The notes under the pieces were generated by a model, which was not told the DNA's origin, searched no databases, and saw only the letters and a program-made list of their open reading frames with translations. Below are positions 17,421 through 27,271 of a DNA stretch of 64,000 nt, in pieces. Numbering within the stretch: position 1 is the stretch's first letter; each line of letters starts with the position of its first letter. Source of the stretch: Microbacterium sp. Root166 (GTDB taxonomy: Bacteria; Actinomycetota; Actinomycetes; Actinomycetales; Microbacteriaceae). The stretch is taken from contig NZ_LMGL01000004.1 of assembly GCF_001427145.1 (NCBI RefSeq), forward strand, positions 124,001-188,000. Reading direction: 5' to 3'. The translations under genes and the position numbers were made by a program.

Positions 17421-18509
17421 ATGGCACACGTCTGGCGCGGAGTCCTGCGTGAATACGGCGATCGTCTGGGCGTCACGGATGCCTCGACCGTCGTCACCCT
17501 CGGCGAGGGCGGCACGCCGCTCCTGCCCGCCCCCTCACTGTCGCGCCGCACCGGCACCGACGTGTGGATCAAGTACGAGGGCATGAACCCCACGGGCTCC
17601 TTCAAGGACCGCGGCATGACCGTGGCCGTCTCACGGGCCATCGAGCACGGCGCCAAGGCCGTGATCTGCGCGTCGACGGGCAACACGTCCGCCTCCGCCG
17701 CCGCGTACGCGGCGCACGCCGGCATCACCGCGGCAGTGCTGGTGCCCGAGGGCAAGATCGCCATGGGCAAGCTGAGCCAGGCGGTCGCCCACAACGGCCA
17801 GCTCATCCAGATTCGCGGAAACTTCGACGACTGCCTCGAGATCGCGCGCGAGCTCGCCGACCACTACCCGGTGCACCTGGTGAACTCCGTCAACCCTGAC
17901 CGCATCGACGGGCAGAAGACCGCCGCGTACGAGGTCGTGGAGCAGCTCGGAGACGCGCCGGACTTCCACTTCATCCCGGTGGGCAACGCCGGCAACTACA
18001 CGGCGTACACGCGCGGCTACCGCGAAGAGGCCGACCGCGGCATCTCCACGCGCGTTCCCCGCATGTTCGGCTTCCAGGCCGAGGGCTCCGCCCCTCTGGT
18101 GCGCGGCGAGGTCGTGAAGAACCCCGAGACGGTGGCCAGCGCCATCCGCATCGGCAACCCGGCATCGTGGGATCTGGCGCTCGAGGCGCGAGAGGCGACG
18201 AACGGCTGGTTCGGCGCGATCGACGACGAGCGCATCCTCGCGGCGCAGAAGCTCCTCGCCGGCGAGGTGGGCATCTTCGTCGAGCCCGCGTCCGCGATCA
18301 GCGTCGCGGGTCTGCTGGACCGCGTCGAGGCCGGCATCGTGCCGAAGGGCGCCCGCGTCGTGCTCACCGTCACCGGCCATGGCCTCAAGGACCCGCAGTG
18401 GGCCCTGCGCAACGCCGACGGCAGCCAGGTCGAGCCCACCGTGGTCGACGCGGCCACCTCGGACGTGGCATCCGTTCTCGGCTTGAAGCCCGTCGGGACC
18501 CCCGCGTGA
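17421..18509 (+). CDS. thrC: threonine synthase
   Basis: A 362-residue PLP fold type II enzyme converting O-phosphohomoserine to threonine. The PLP lysine lies in GSFKDRGM (near residue 61), with [15 protein letters not shown] and [14 protein letters not shown] as the cofactor-binding loops. Length matches the compact actinobacterial form, without the N-terminal extension of plant and E. coli enzymes. The ATG at 17421 has a GGAAGGAGA ribosome-binding site. The stop overlaps the thrB start (GTGA). Confidence 0.97.
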   Translation: MAHVWRGVLREYGDRLGVTDASTVVTLGEGGTPLLPAPSLSRRTGTDVWIKYEGMNPTGSFKDRGMTVAVSRAIEHGAKAVICASTGNTSASAAAYAAHAGITAAVLVPEGKIAMGKLSQAVAHNGQLIQIRGNFDDCLEIARELADHYPVHLVNSVNPDRIDGQKTAAYEVVEQLGDAPDFHFIPVGNAGNYTAYTRGYREEADRGISTRVPRMFGFQAEGSAPLVRGEVVKNPETVASAIRIGNPASWDLALEAREATNGWFGAIDDERILAAQKLLAGEVGIFVEPASAISVAGLLDRVEAGIVPKGARVVLTVTGHGLKDPQWALRNADGSQVEPTVVDAATSDVASVLGLKPVGTPA

Positions 18510-19453
18510 ACGCAGCCGTCGCCCCGGCACCGGGGCGTCGGGTCGTCGTGCGGGTTCCTGCGACCAGTGCCAACCTCGGCCCCGGATTCGACACCCTCGG
18601 CCTGGCGCTGAGCGTGTACGACGAGCTCGATGTCACGGCGCTGCCCGAGGGCGAGCTCGAGATCGCGGTCACCGGAGAGGGCTCCGAGGACGTCCCGCGC
18701 GACGCCTCGCACCTCGTGGTGCGGGCGATCGCCTACGCCTATGAGGCGGTCGGCAGGCGGATGCCGGGACTCCGGCTGCACGCGCACAACGTCATCCCGC
18801 ACGGTCGGGGCCTCGGCTCGTCCGGCGCCGCCGTGGTCTCCGGGCTGCTCGCCGCCAAGGGCCTCCTCGACGGCGAGGTCGAGCTCGGCCCCGACGCACT
18901 GCTCCGTCTCGCGACCGAGCTCGAGGGCCACCCCGACAACGTCGCGCCGGCGCTGTTCGGCGGCCTGACGATCGCGTGGGTCGACGAGCAGGGCCCGCAG
19001 CACAAGAAGCTGCTCGTCCACCGCGGTGTGTCGCCCCTGGTCCTGGTTCCCGGGTTCACGATGTCGACCGAGGTGGCGCGCAGCCTGCAGCCGCTGCAGG
19101 TTCCGCGTGAGGACGCGGTGTTCAACGTCTCGCGCTCCGCGCTGCTGATCGCCGCACTGACCCAGAGCCCGGAGCTGCTGCAGGCCGCGACCGAGGACAA
19201 GCTCCACCAGAACTACCGCGCGAGCGCCATGCCCGAGACCGACATGCTCGTCCGGGCCCTGCGCGCGCAGGGCTTCGCGGCGGTCGTCTCGGGCGCCGGA
19301 CCCAGTGTCCTGGTGCTCGCCGACGGTCCCGGCCGCCGGCTCGAGGCGGCCGCTCTGGCGGCCTCTGCGGCCGACACCCCGTGGGAGCCGCTCATGCTGG
19401 CCGTCGACTTCAAGGGTGGTACAGTGAGGGAGTACGCGGAGGGTTCCACGTAA
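18506..19453 (+). CDS. thrB: homoserine kinase
   Basis: A 315-residue GHMP-family kinase supplying O-phosphohomoserine to ThrC. It opens with [19 protein letters not shown], and the ATP-binding loop [15 protein letters not shown] lies near residue 98. The C-terminal [13 protein letters not shown] is also typical. It is the last gene of the lysA-hom-thrC-thrB run, with translational coupling at nearly every junction. No terminator is seen between it and rho. Confidence 0.97.
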   Translation: MNAAVAPAPGRRVVVRVPATSANLGPGFDTLGLALSVYDELDVTALPEGELEIAVTGEGSEDVPRDASHLVVRAIAYAYEAVGRRMPGLRLHAHNVIPHGRGLGSSGAAVVSGLLAAKGLLDGEVELGPDALLRLATELEGHPDNVAPALFGGLTIAWVDEQGPQHKKLLVHRGVSPLVLVPGFTMSTEVARSLQPLQVPREDAVFNVSRSALLIAALTQSPELLQAATEDKLHQNYRASAMPETDMLVRALRAQGFAAVVSGAGPSVLVLADGPGRRLEAAALAASAADTPWEPLMLAVDFKGGTVREYAEGST

Positions 19454-19648
19454 ATCGTGAATCTGGCCTCCGTCGCAATTCTGCGAAACCCCGCACGACC
19501 CCCACTTCCTGCTGACGGTCTCTGAGCGCCATCGCGGTACTCATACCGATCGAAGGTCGCGACTTTCGTCGAAGGGTCGGGCAGACGTCTGCACTGCAGC
19601 GCGTCGCGTGCGGTCGTGCATATCCATTCGTTTGACAAGGGAGAACTC

Positions 19649-21643
19649 GTGGAGTCCATCTCCGAGATCCACATCGCCGATGCCGACGCCGAGCGCACGG
19701 AAGCGCTCGACACTGCCGCAACGGTCGACAACACCACCGACGCGACCGAGGTCGCGCCGTCTGCCGCAGAGGAGGCCGAGGCCCCCGCCGCGGCCGACGC
19801 GCCGGCCGACGAGGCCGCCGCCGCTGAGGCGCCGGTCGAGGCTCCGGCCGCGGAGGAGGCGCCCGCCGCCCCGGTGAAGGCGCCGCGCAAGCGTGCGCCG
19901 CGCCGTGCCAAGACGGCCGACGTCGTCGCAGAGCCGGCCGCCGAGACTCCGGCAGCCGACGCCGCCGCAGAGCCGGCATCCGCCGAGCAGGCCCGGGCCG
20001 AGGCCGCCGCCGACGAGGCTCCGGCCGAGGCGCCTGCCGCTGAGGCATCCGCTGCCGCCGTGCCCGACGAGGCACCCGCTGACGCGGCGCCTGCCGCCGC
20101 GGCATCCGTCGACGCGCCCGCCGAGGCGAAGCCCGCCGACGCCGCCGAGGGCGACTCGTCCGAGCAGAACGCCGACGCCGGCGCAGAAGAGGGCTCGTCG
20201 CGCAGCCGCAGCCGCAGCCGCAGCCGAAGCCGCAACCGCAACCAGAACGGCCAGGGCGACGCACCCGCGAACGACCGCGCCCAGAACGACCGCTCCCAGA
20301 ACGGTCGCGGCCAGAACGCGCCCGCCGCCAAGGAAGCTCCCGCCGCGGCATCCGCCGACGCCGACGACGAGCAGTCGCAGGGCAACGGCCGTGGCCGTCA
20401 GCGCAACAAGCGCCGTGGCGCTCCGGCGCAGACCGGTGACGAGTTCGAGACCGAGATCGGCGAGGACGACGTCCTCATCCCGATCGCCGGCATCCTCGAC
20501 GTGCTCGACAACTACGCGTTCGTGCGCACGTCCGGCTACCTGCCGGGCACCAGCGACGTCTACGTCTCGCTCGGCCAGGTCAAGAAGTACAACCTCCGTA
20601 AGGGCGACGCCGTCGTCGGCGCGATCAAGCAGCCCCGCGAGGGCGAGCAGTCGAGCCGCCAGAAGTACAACGCGCTCGTCAAGGTCGACGCGATCAACGG
20701 CCTTTCGGTCGAGGATGCCGCGACCCGCGTCGAGTTCGGCAAGCTCACGCCGCTCTACCCGCAGGAGCGCCTGCGCCTCGAGACCGCGCCCGAGAAGCTG
20801 ACCCAGCGCATCATCGACCTGGTCGCCCCGATCGGCAAGGGCCAGCGCGGACTCATCGTCGCGCCGCCCAAGGCCGGCAAGACCATCGTGCTGCAGCAGA
20901 TCGCCAACGCGATCGCGACGAACAACCCCGAGGTCCACCTCATGGTCGTGCTCGTCGACGAGCGGCCCGAAGAGGTCACCGACATGCAGCGCACGGTGAA
21001 GGGCGAGGTCATCGCCTCGACCTTCGACCGGCCCGCCGAAGACCACACCACCGTCGCCGAGCTCGCCATCGAGCGCGCCAAGCGCCTGGTGGAGCTCGGC
21101 CGCGACGTCGTCGTGCTGCTCGACTCGATCACGCGTCTCGGCCGTGCGTACAACATCTCGGCCCCGACCTCGGGTCGCGTGCTGACCGGCGGTGTCGACG
21201 CCTCGGCGCTGTACCCGCCCAAGCGCTTCTTCGGCGCCGCGCGCAACATCGAGAACGGCGGATCGCTCACGATCCTCGCGACCGCGCTCGTCGAGACCGG
21301 CTCCAAGATGGACGACGTGATCTTCGAGGAGTTCAAGGGCACGGGCAACAGCGAGCTGCGCCTCAGCCGTCAGCTCGCCGACAAGCGCATCTTCCCGGCG
21401 GTCGACGTCAATGCGTCGAGCACCCGTCGCGAAGAGATGCTGCTGTCGGCCGACGAGGTCAAGATCACCTGGAAGCTGCGTCGCGCCCTCGCGGGCCTCG
21501 ACACCCAGCAGGCCCTCGAGGTCGTGCTGGGCAAGCTCAAGGAGACGCAGTCCAACGTCGAGTTCCTCGTGCAGATGCAGAAGTCGATCCCGGCGCCGAC
21601 CGGTGGCGGCCACAGCCACGCGAACGACAACAGCATCCGCTGA
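19649..21643 (+). CDS. rho: transcription termination factor Rho
   Basis: A 664-residue Rho with the long N-terminal extension typical of actinobacteria: residues 1-about 260 are Ala/Pro/Glu/Asp-rich, then Arg/Ser-, Asn/Gln- and Lys/Arg-rich, including a run of Ser-Arg dipeptides near residue 190. The RNA-binding cold-shock-like domain ([20 protein letters not shown]) follows, then the RecA-like ATPase with Walker A APPKAGKT near residue 408, [12 protein letters not shown] and [10 protein letters not shown]. The GTG at 19649 is chosen because AAGGGAG sits 5-6 nt upstream; an in-frame ATG at 19616 has no such site. The 195-nt leader shows no clear promoter. Confidence 0.96.
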   Translation: MESISEIHIADADAERTEALDTAATVDNTTDATEVAPSAAEEAEAPAAADAPADEAAAAEAPVEAPAAEEAPAAPVKAPRKRAPRRAKTADVVAEPAAETPAADAAAEPASAEQARAEAAADEAPAEAPAAEASAAAVPDEAPADAAPAAAASVDAPAEAKPADAAEGDSSEQNADAGAEEGSSRSRSRSRSRSRNRNQNGQGDAPANDRAQNDRSQNGRGQNAPAAKEAPAAASADADDEQSQGNGRGRQRNKRRGAPAQTGDEFETEIGEDDVLIPIAGILDVLDNYAFVRTSGYLPGTSDVYVSLGQVKKYNLRKGDAVVGAIKQPREGEQSSRQKYNALVKVDAINGLSVEDAATRVEFGKLTPLYPQERLRLETAPEKLTQRIIDLVAPIGKGQRGLIVAPPKAGKTIVLQQIANAIATNNPEVHLMVVLVDERPEEVTDMQRTVKGEVIASTFDRPAEDHTTVAELAIERAKRLVELGRDVVVLLDSITRLGRAYNISAPTSGRVLTGGVDASALYPPKRFFGAARNIENGGSLTILATALVETGSKMDDVIFEEFKGTGNSELRLSRQLADKRIFPAVDVNASSTRREEMLLSADEVKITWKLRRALAGLDTQQALEVVLGKLKETQSNVEFLVQMQKSIPAPTGGGHSHANDNSIR

Positions 21644-21661
21644 GCCCCGGAGGCCTTCCGA

Positions 21662-22741
21662 GTGTTGGATTCGGTCAAGCCGCTGCTCGAAGAGCACAAG
21701 GCGGTTCAGGAGGAGCTCTCCGACCCTGCGGTGCACGCCGATGCGGTGCGCGCCAAGCGGGTGAACCGCCGCTACGCCGAGCTCTCGCGCGTCGTGAAGG
21801 CCTACGAGGACTTCGTCGCGGCATCCGATGATCTGGAAGCCGCGCGCGAGATGGCGCGCGAGGACGAGTCCATCGCGGCCGAGGTGCCGGCGATGGAAGA
21901 GGAGCTCACGGCTGCTCAGGAGCGCCTCCGGCGTCTGCTGATCCCGCGTGACCCCGACGACGCGCGCGACGTGATCATGGAGATCAAGCAGGGCGAGGGC
22001 GGCGCCGAGAGCGCTCTGTTCGCGGCCGACCTCCTGCGCATGTACCTGCAGTACGCCGCGTCGAAGGGCTGGAAGACCGAGCTCCTCGAGCGCAACGAGT
22101 CCGACCTCGGCGGGTACAAGGACGTCCAGGTCGCGATCAAGGGCTCGAGCGCCGACCCCGCCCAGGGGGTGTGGGCGCACCTCAAGTACGAGGGCGGCGT
22201 GCACCGCGTGCAGCGCGTGCCGGCGACCGAGTCGCAGGGGCGCATCCACACCTCGACGACCGGAGTGCTCGTCTTCCCCGAGGTCGACGAGCCCGACGAG
22301 GTCGAGATCAACCAGGCCGACCTCAAGATCGACGTCTTCCGCTCGTCCGGTCCGGGCGGCCAGTCGGTCAACACGACGGACTCGGCTGTCCGCATCACCC
22401 ACGTGCCGACGGGCATCGTGGTCTCGATGCAGAACGAGAAGTCGCAGCTGCAGAACCGCGAAGCGGGCATGCGCGTGCTGCGCGCCCGGCTGCTGGCGCG
22501 TCAGCAGGAGGAGCGGGATGCCGCGGCCTCCGATGCCCGCAAGTCGCAGATCCGCGGCATGGACCGGTCCGAGCGCATCCGCACCTACAACTTCCCCGAG
22601 AACCGCATCGCCGACCACCGCACCGGGTACAAGGCGTACAACCTCGACCAGGTGATGGACGGCGCGCTCGAGCCGATCGTCGAGTCCGCGATCAAGGCCG
22701 ACGAAGAGGCCCAGCTCGCGGCTCTGGCCTCCGACGACTGA
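21662..22741 (+). CDS. prfA: peptide chain release factor 1
   Basis: A 359-residue class I release factor for UAA and UAG. The stop-codon-reading PAT motif occurs in [14 protein letters not shown] (near residue 186), and the GGQ motif in [17 protein letters not shown] (near residue 231). It starts at GTG 21662, with a TTG next to it as an alternative, 18 nt after rho. In many actinobacteria rpmE lies between rho and prfA and prmC follows prfA directly; here rpmE is absent and prmC is 4.5 kb away. Confidence 0.96.
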   Translation: MLDSVKPLLEEHKAVQEELSDPAVHADAVRAKRVNRRYAELSRVVKAYEDFVAASDDLEAAREMAREDESIAAEVPAMEEELTAAQERLRRLLIPRDPDDARDVIMEIKQGEGGAESALFAADLLRMYLQYAASKGWKTELLERNESDLGGYKDVQVAIKGSSADPAQGVWAHLKYEGGVHRVQRVPATESQGRIHTSTTGVLVFPEVDEPDEVEINQADLKIDVFRSSGPGGQSVNTTDSAVRITHVPTGIVVSMQNEKSQLQNREAGMRVLRARLLARQQEERDAAASDARKSQIRGMDRSERIRTYNFPENRIADHRTGYKAYNLDQVMDGALEPIVESAIKADEEAQLAALASDD

Positions 22742-22765
22742 CCGGGCCTCGCGAAGGTCTCGCCA

Positions 22766-22828
22766 GATTCGTCTGTGCGAATCGTACGTTTGCGCACGCC
22801 TCGAGAGTCGGTGTCGCACAAACGAGTG
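22766..22828. repeat. palindromic repeat, TTCGTCTGTGCGA family, locus 1
   Basis: ATTCGTCTGTGCGA (22767-22780) and TCGCACAAACGAGT (22814-22827) are inverted copies with two mismatches, separated by about 33 nt. The element fills most of the gap between prfA and the holin-like gene. Confidence 0.6.
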
Positions 22829-22856
22829 GCCCGCGCGCCGCGGGGGAGCGCGCCGC

Positions 22857-22862
22857 TAGGCT
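22857..22862 (+). promoter_or_regulatory. -10 hexamer TAGGCT for the holin-like gene (leaderless)
   Basis: TAGGCT, then exactly six bases, then the GTG start at 22869. Confidence 0.5.
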
Positions 22863-22868
22863 TCGGTC

Positions 22869-23270
22869 GTGCTCACGTTCCTCATCCGCGCCGCCATCTT
22901 CCTGGTCTCCGCGGCGCTCGGCCTGATCGCCGCGGACCTCATCCTCGAGGGATTCCACATCGACTGGAGCGACTGGTGGGGCTTCGTGCTCGCCGTCGTG
23001 ATCTTCGCGGTGATCCAGAGCGTCCTGGCGCCGTGGGTCTTCAAGCTCACGCATCGCCACGCTCCGGCGCTGCTGGGCGGCATCGGCATCATCTCGACGT
23101 TCGTCGCGATCCTCGTGGTCGTGCTGATCCCGAATGCCGGCATCGGCATCTCGCAGCCGATCGCCTGGATCCTGGCGCCGGTCATCGTGTGGCTCGTCAC
23201 GGCCCTGGCGACGTGGCTGCTGCCGCCGCTGTTCATCAAGAAGAAGGTCGACGAGCGCCGCGACGCCTGA
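22869..23270 (+). CDS. phage-holin-family (superfamily IV-like) membrane protein
   Basis: A 133-residue integral membrane protein with four transmembrane helices and a basic tail (IKKKVDERRDA). The pattern ALGLIAADLILEGFHI and AVIQSVLAPWVFKLTHR is that of the mycobacteriophage-type holin-4 family, which is widespread as a housekeeping membrane protein in actinobacteria. No lysin, capsid or integrase gene is nearby, so a lytic phage role is unlikely; function is unknown. A leaderless GTG start is supported by a TAGGCT -10 six bases upstream. Confidence 0.8.
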   Translation: MLTFLIRAAIFLVSAALGLIAADLILEGFHIDWSDWWGFVLAVVIFAVIQSVLAPWVFKLTHRHAPALLGGIGIISTFVAILVVVLIPNAGIGISQPIAWILAPVIVWLVTALATWLLPPLFIKKKVDERRDA

Positions 23271-23298
23271 CTCCTCCCCAGCCTCCGCCGTCAGGCGG

Positions 23299-23357
23299 AT
23301 TCATCTGTGCGAAAACGACGTTCCGGGCCGGACTGGCGCGCGGTTTCGCACAGATAG
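23299..23357. repeat. palindromic repeat, TTCGTCTGTGCGA family, locus 2
   Basis: GATTCATCTGTGCGAAAACG (23299-23318) and CGGTTTCGCACAGAT (23341-23355) are inverted copies around a 22-nt centre. The outer sequence matches loci 1 and 3. Confidence 0.65.
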
Positions 23358-23429
23358 GCGCACCACCCGCGGCTGTGCGGCTGTGGAGAGCGGCTCCAGC
23401 CGGCGGTGGGTGGACGCAAGAGTGGGCGG

Positions 23430-24386
23430 ATGCCGCGGCAAGGACTTCCCTCGGAACTCGGGCCTGCGTTCAGGGTCAGCGCCGCCCGTGAGCTGGGCGT
23501 CGGCGCGGGCAGACTCCGCGGCCGCGACCTGGTGAGCCGATTCCACGGTACGCGCAGCGTCGACACGCCTGAAGATCTCAGCGCTGAAGCATGGGCGCGG
23601 GATGCCTCGCACCTGCGCCGGCGGATCGACGAGTACCGCACGGCGATGCCGGACGGCTCGTTCTTCATCGGTCCGACGGCCGCGTTCCTCTACGGACTTC
23701 CGCTCCCGAACGGCCTTCACGCGAGGATCCACGTCGGGGTGCGGCATCCGCGTACCGCATCGCGGCGGAAAGGAGTGGACGGCATACAGATCCTGCCGCG
23801 GATGGTCGAGACCACGATGATCGAGGGCATGCCGGTGGCCGATGCGGCGACGACGTGGGCGAGCCTCGGCCGCACCCTCGAACTGTACGATCTCGTCGCC
23901 GTGGCCGACGCCATTCTGCGAGTGCCCAGGCACCCGGGAGGCTTTCGCCCGGCGACGGGTCGGGCTCTCGCCTCGGCGGGCGAGCTCGCCGAGAGACTGG
24001 CCTCCGGACGGTGGCACGGTGCTCCGATCCTGCGGCCCGCCCTCGACCGGGCGCGCACGGGCTCCTCTTCTCGCCCCGAGACCTGGATCCGGCTCATCCT
24101 CACCGACGCGGGACTGCCGGAGCCGGTGCTCGACCACGACGTGTTCGGGCTGCACGGCGAGTTCCTGGGCTGCTCCGAGCTCGCCTATCCGCATGAGCGC
24201 GTGGCCATCGAGTACGAGAGCGACCGGCATCTCACGCGGGCCCAGCTCGAGCGGGACATCGACAAGTACACCGCCTACGCGGCAGCGGGCTGGCGGACCA
24301 TCCGCGTCACCGGTTCTCATGTGTTCCGGTACCCGCGCGAGCTGGTCCGTCGCGTCGCCGTCGCGCGTCGCGGTTCATCTGCGTAA
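23430..24386 (+). CDS. uncharacterised DUF559/AbiEi-C-like protein with PD-(D/E)XK nuclease-type C-terminus
   Basis: A 318-residue soluble protein. The N-terminal and central parts (MPRQGLPSELGPAFRV; TAAFLYGLPLPNGLHARIHVGV) resemble the winged-helix and AbiEi-type proteins common in Microbacteriaceae. The C-terminal 60 residues, with VAIEYESDRHLTRAQLERDI and WRTIRVTGSHVF, resemble DUF559/very-short-patch-repair endonucleases, where E-x-(D/E) and a later hydrophobic strand form a nuclease core. Biological role unknown; no antitoxin or methylase is adjacent. The ATG at 23430 follows a GTGGGCGG stretch, a weak ribosome-binding site. The last codons (RGSSA and stop) are encoded by a repeat copy, so the native C-terminus may have been altered. 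Confidence 0.7.
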   Translation: MPRQGLPSELGPAFRVSAARELGVGAGRLRGRDLVSRFHGTRSVDTPEDLSAEAWARDASHLRRRIDEYRTAMPDGSFFIGPTAAFLYGLPLPNGLHARIHVGVRHPRTASRRKGVDGIQILPRMVETTMIEGMPVADAATTWASLGRTLELYDLVAVADAILRVPRHPGGFRPATGRALASAGELAERLASGRWHGAPILRPALDRARTGSSSRPETWIRLILTDAGLPEPVLDHDVFGLHGEFLGCSELAYPHERVAIEYESDRHLTRAQLERDIDKYTAYAAAGWRTIRVTGSHVFRYPRELVRRVAVARRGSSA

Positions 24387-24433
24387 ATCGGCTCTCGGAG
24401 GCATAGCCGAAGGACCGAATCGCACGGACGAAC
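24366..24433. repeat. palindromic repeat, locus 3, copy A
   Basis: First of two near-identical 68-nt units exactly 100 nt apart. It runs from CGCGGTTCATCTGCGT through TCGGCTCTCGGAGGCATAG to CCGAATCGCACGGACGAA. The two ends are inverted copies of each other. The stop codon of the DUF559-like gene (24384-24386) lies inside it. Confidence 0.75.
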
Positions 24434-24465
24434 GCCAGCGGATCGCCCAGCACGCCGCGCCCGCG

Positions 24466-24533
24466 CGCCGCGGTTCATCTGCGTGAATCGGCTCTCGGAG
24501 GCATAGCCGAAGGACCGAATCGCACAGACGAAT
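24466..24533. repeat. palindromic repeat, locus 3, copy B
   Basis: Second unit, differing from copy A at about four positions. Its right end, read in reverse, is GATTCGTCTGTGCGATTCGG, nearly identical to loci 1 and 2. The remainder of 24387-24581 holds only these repeats and a GC-rich spacer. Confidence 0.75.
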
Positions 24534-24581
24534 CACCACGGACGAGCGGATGCCGCGCCCCAGCGCCGCGGCGACTCGAGG

Positions 24582-25163
24582 TCAGATGTGGTACTCGGGC
24601 GTGGTCAGCAGTGCGCGGGTGTCCTCGCCGGCCCGACGGGTCCGCGCCTTGGCCGGGATGCCGACGAGCACGCTGTCGGCCGGGGCATCCTTGGTCACGA
24701 CCGCGTTCGCGCCGACGACCGAGCCGGCGCCGATCGTGATCGGACCGAGGATCTTCGCCCCCGCGCCGACGGCGACGCCGTCTTCGATCGTGGGGTGCCG
24801 CTTGCCGCCCTCGCGCTGACGGCCGCCGAGGGTGACGCCGTGGTAGAGCATGACGTCGTCGCCGACCTCGGCGGTCTCGCCGATCACCACACCCATGCCG
24901 TGGTCGATGAAGAAGCGCCGGCCGATCGTCGCGCCGGGATGGATCTCGATCCCGGTCAGCCAGCGCGTGATCTGCGAACCCGCGCGGGCGACGAACCGCA
25001 CGCGCCGCGTCCAGAGCGCGTGCCAGACGCGGTGCGCCCAGATGGCGTGCAAGCCGGGGTACAAGAGGGCGATCTCGACGCCGCTGCGCGCGGCCGGGTC
25101 GCGCAGCCGGGCGGCGATGACGTCCTCGCGCACGCGCGCGATGAATCCGATTCGCTCGTTCAC
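24582..25163 (-). CDS. cysE: serine O-acetyltransferase
   Basis: A 193-residue enzyme (short EpsC-type CysE) making O-acetylserine from serine and acetyl-CoA. After an alpha-helical N-terminus come [31 protein letters not shown] with the catalytic Asp/His, and left-handed beta-helix hexapeptide repeats ([16 protein letters not shown]). It ends ...EYHI; a C-terminal Ile is the residue CysE family members insert into the CysK active site to form the cysteine synthase complex. The GTG at 25163 overlaps the cysK stop (GTGA), so it is coupled to cysK. Confidence 0.94.
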   Translation of the reverse strand: MNERIGFIARVREDVIAARLRDPAARSGVEIALLYPGLHAIWAHRVWHALWTRRVRFVARAGSQITRWLTGIEIHPGATIGRRFFIDHGMGVVIGETAEVGDDVMLYHGVTLGGRQREGGKRHPTIEDGVAVGAGAKILGPITIGAGSVVGANAVVTKDAPADSVLVGIPAKARTRRAGEDTRALLTTPEYHI

Positions 25164-26113
25164 GAGGCGGCCTTCTCGGGCTCGCGCACGTGCTCGTAAA
25201 GCGCGGTCGACAGATACCGCTCGCCCGAGTCCGGGATGATGACGACGATGCGCTTGCCGGCCGCCTCCGGCCGGGCGGCGATCTCGAGCGCGGCCCACAC
25301 TGCGGCGCCCGCCGACATGCCGCCGAGGATGCCCTCGCGGGTCGCGAGGTCGCGCGCCACGGCGATGGCGTCGTCGAAGTCGACGTCGAAGATCTCGTCG
25401 ATGACGGAGCGGTCGAGCACATCGGGCACGAAGTTCGGCCCGATGCCCTGGATGCGGTGTCCGCCGGCGCGGCCCTCGGACAGCATGGGGGAGTCCTTGG
25501 GCTCGACGATCGCGATCTTCACGTCGGGGTTGCGCTCCTTGAGCACCTGCCCGACGCCCGTGATCGTGCCGCCCGTGCCCGAGCCGGCGACGAAGTAGTC
25601 GACCCGCCCCTCGGTGTCGCGCCAGATCTCCTCGGCGGTCGTCCGGCGGTGGATCTCGGCGTTCGCCTCGTGCTCGAACTGCCGCGCCAGCACCGCGCCG
25701 GGGGTGTCCGCGACGATCTGCTGGGCGGTCTGGACCGCCTCGGTCATGCCCTTGTACGGGTCGGTGAGGACGAGCTCGGCGCCGTAGGCCCGCAGCAGGG
25801 TCCGCCGCTCCTTGGACATCGAGGCGGGCATCGTGAGGATCACCTTGTAGCCGCGGGCCGCGCCGATGAGCGCGAGCGCGATCCCGGTGTTGCCGCTCGT
25901 GGACTCCACGATGGTGCCGCCGGGCTTCAGCTCGCCCGACTTCTCGGCCGCCTCGACCAACGCATAGCCCAGCCGGTCCTTGACGCTGGAGCCCGGGTTG
26001 TAGAACTCGAGCTTGACCAGCACCTCGGCGCCGAGCCCTTCCGTGAGGGCGTTGAGCCTCACAAGGGGGGTCTCACCGAAGGCGGTGGTGATGTCGTCAT
26101 GGATGCCGGGCAC
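25160..26113 (-). CDS. cysK: cysteine synthase A (O-acetylserine sulfhydrylase), copy 1
   Basis: A 317-residue PLP fold type II enzyme forming cysteine from O-acetylserine and sulfide. The PLP lysine is in [11 protein letters not shown], the phosphate loop is [13 protein letters not shown], and [10 protein letters not shown] and the C-terminal [10 protein letters not shown] complete the site. It is the first gene of a cysK-cysE pair. The second cysK lies just upstream on the same strand with a 93-nt gap; the two differ, for example, at PDSGERYL against PSFGERYL, so this is an older duplication or a paralogue. Confidence 0.94.
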   Translation of the reverse strand: MPGIHDDITTAFGETPLVRLNALTEGLGAEVLVKLEFYNPGSSVKDRLGYALVEAAEKSGELKPGGTIVESTSGNTGIALALIGAARGYKVILTMPASMSKERRTLLRAYGAELVLTDPYKGMTEAVQTAQQIVADTPGAVLARQFEHEANAEIHRRTTAEEIWRDTEGRVDYFVAGSGTGGTITGVGQVLKERNPDVKIAIVEPKDSPMLSEGRAGGHRIQGIGPNFVPDVLDRSVIDEIFDVDFDDAIAVARDLATREGILGGMSAGAAVWAALEIAARPEAAGKRIVVIIPDSGERYLSTALYEHVREPEKAAS

Positions 26114-26206
26114 GAAGCTCCCTCAGGTCGGTACGGACGACGACGGCGCGGCGCCGTCCGACAGGGGCGGAGCCCCAGGAACGTGTCACCGCGCCGTCAT
26201 GTCAGA

Positions 26207-27145
26207 TCAATCTTCGCGCAGATCCTCGTACAGGGCGGTCGAGAGGTACCGCTCGCCGAACGAGGGGATGATCACGACGATGTTCTTGCCGGCGGCCTCA
26301 GGGCGCGCGGCGACCTGCAGCGCTGCCCAGATCGCGGCGCCGGAAGAGATGCCGACGAGGATGCCGTCCTGCGTCCCGACGGCGCGCGCGGTGGCGATGG
26401 CGTCGGGGAACTCGACGTCGATGACCTCGTCGATGACGCCCTGATCGAGGATGGCGGGGACGAAGTTCGGCCCGATGCCCTGGATCTTGTGGGGTCCGGG
26501 CGTGCCCTTGGTCAGCAGCGGCGAGTCGGCCGGCTCGACGGCGACGACCTTCGCGTTCGGGGCACGCTCCTTGAGCACCTGGCCGACGCCCGTGATGGTG
26601 CCGCCGGTGCCGATGCCGGCGACGAAGTAGTCGACCTGGCCGTCGGTGTCGCGGAGGATCTCCTCGGCCGTGGTCTCGCGATGGATGCGGGGGTTCGCCT
26701 CGTTCTCGAACTGCTTGGCGAGCACGGCGCCCGGGATCTCGGCGACGAGCTCCTCGGCCTTGGCGATGGCGCCCTTCATGCCGCCCGCGGGGTCGGTGAG
26801 GACGAGCTCGGCACCGTAGGCCTTGAGCAGCAGGCGACGCTCGATCGACATCGACGAGGGCATGGCGAGCACGACGCGGTAGCCGCGCGCCGCGCCGACC
26901 ATCGCGAGCGCGATGCCGGTGTTGCCGCTCGTGGCCTCGACGATGGTGCCGCCCGGCTGGAGCTGGCCCGAAGCCTCGGCGGCGTCGATGATCGCGATGC
27001 CCAGGCGGTCCTTCACGCTGGACGCCGGGTTGTAGAACTCGAGCTTCGCCAGAATGTTGCCGCCGACGCCCTCCGCGATGCGGTTCAGGCGCACCAGCGG
27101 GGTGTTTCCGAAGGCGGAGGTGATGTCGGGGTGGATGCCGGTCAT
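26207..27145 (-). CDS. cysK: cysteine synthase A-like enzyme, copy 2
   Basis: A 312-residue PLP fold type II enzyme with the same architecture as the downstream cys[15 protein letters not shown] at the N-terminus, PLP lysine in [34 protein letters not shown] and [10 protein letters not shown] near the C-terminus. The start ATG at 27145 has an AAAGG ribosome-binding site; a further in-frame ATG nine codons upstream lacks one. Likely an O-acetylserine sulfhydrylase, but an alternative acceptor such as O-phosphoserine or cystathionine chemistry cannot be ruled out. It leads the minus-strand cysK-cysK-cysE run. Confidence 0.92.
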   Translation of the reverse strand: MTGIHPDITSAFGNTPLVRLNRIAEGVGGNILAKLEFYNPASSVKDRLGIAIIDAAEASGQLQPGGTIVEATSGNTGIALAMVGAARGYRVVLAMPSSMSIERRLLLKAYGAELVLTDPAGGMKGAIAKAEELVAEIPGAVLAKQFENEANPRIHRETTAEEILRDTDGQVDYFVAGIGTGGTITGVGQVLKERAPNAKVVAVEPADSPLLTKGTPGPHKIQGIGPNFVPAILDQGVIDEVIDVEFPDAIATARAVGTQDGILVGISSGAAIWAALQVAARPEAAGKNIVVIIPSFGERYLSTALYEDLRED

Positions 27146-27255
27146 TTCGGGCCTTTCAGCGGAGGTCTGCAAGTGGCACCAGCCTAGGGGTGTGCCTCGG
27201 CTGTGAGTCCTTCTATGACAGGGATCGCGGCGGGGGGAGTACCCTGCGCCGGGCC

Positions 27256-27261
27256 TAGGCT
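27256..27261 (+). promoter_or_regulatory. -10 hexamer TAGGCT upstream of prmC
   Basis: TAGGCT ends ten bases before the prmC ATG, with GGGAGG between, giving a very short leader. Confidence 0.4.
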
Positions 27262-27271
27262 GGGAGGACTC

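Noticed and set aside
19541-22819. 1,092-codon minus-strand open frame opposite rho and prfA
   Set aside because: A high-GC shadow frame; both genes on the plus strand are fully supported by motifs.
22869-23270. Prophage remnant because of the holin-like gene
   Set aside because: No other phage gene, att repeat or integrase is present; this family is common as a chromosomal membrane protein.
24366-24533. CRISPR array
   Set aside because: Only two direct repeats of about 68 nt with one 32-nt gap, themselves palindromic, and no cas genes.
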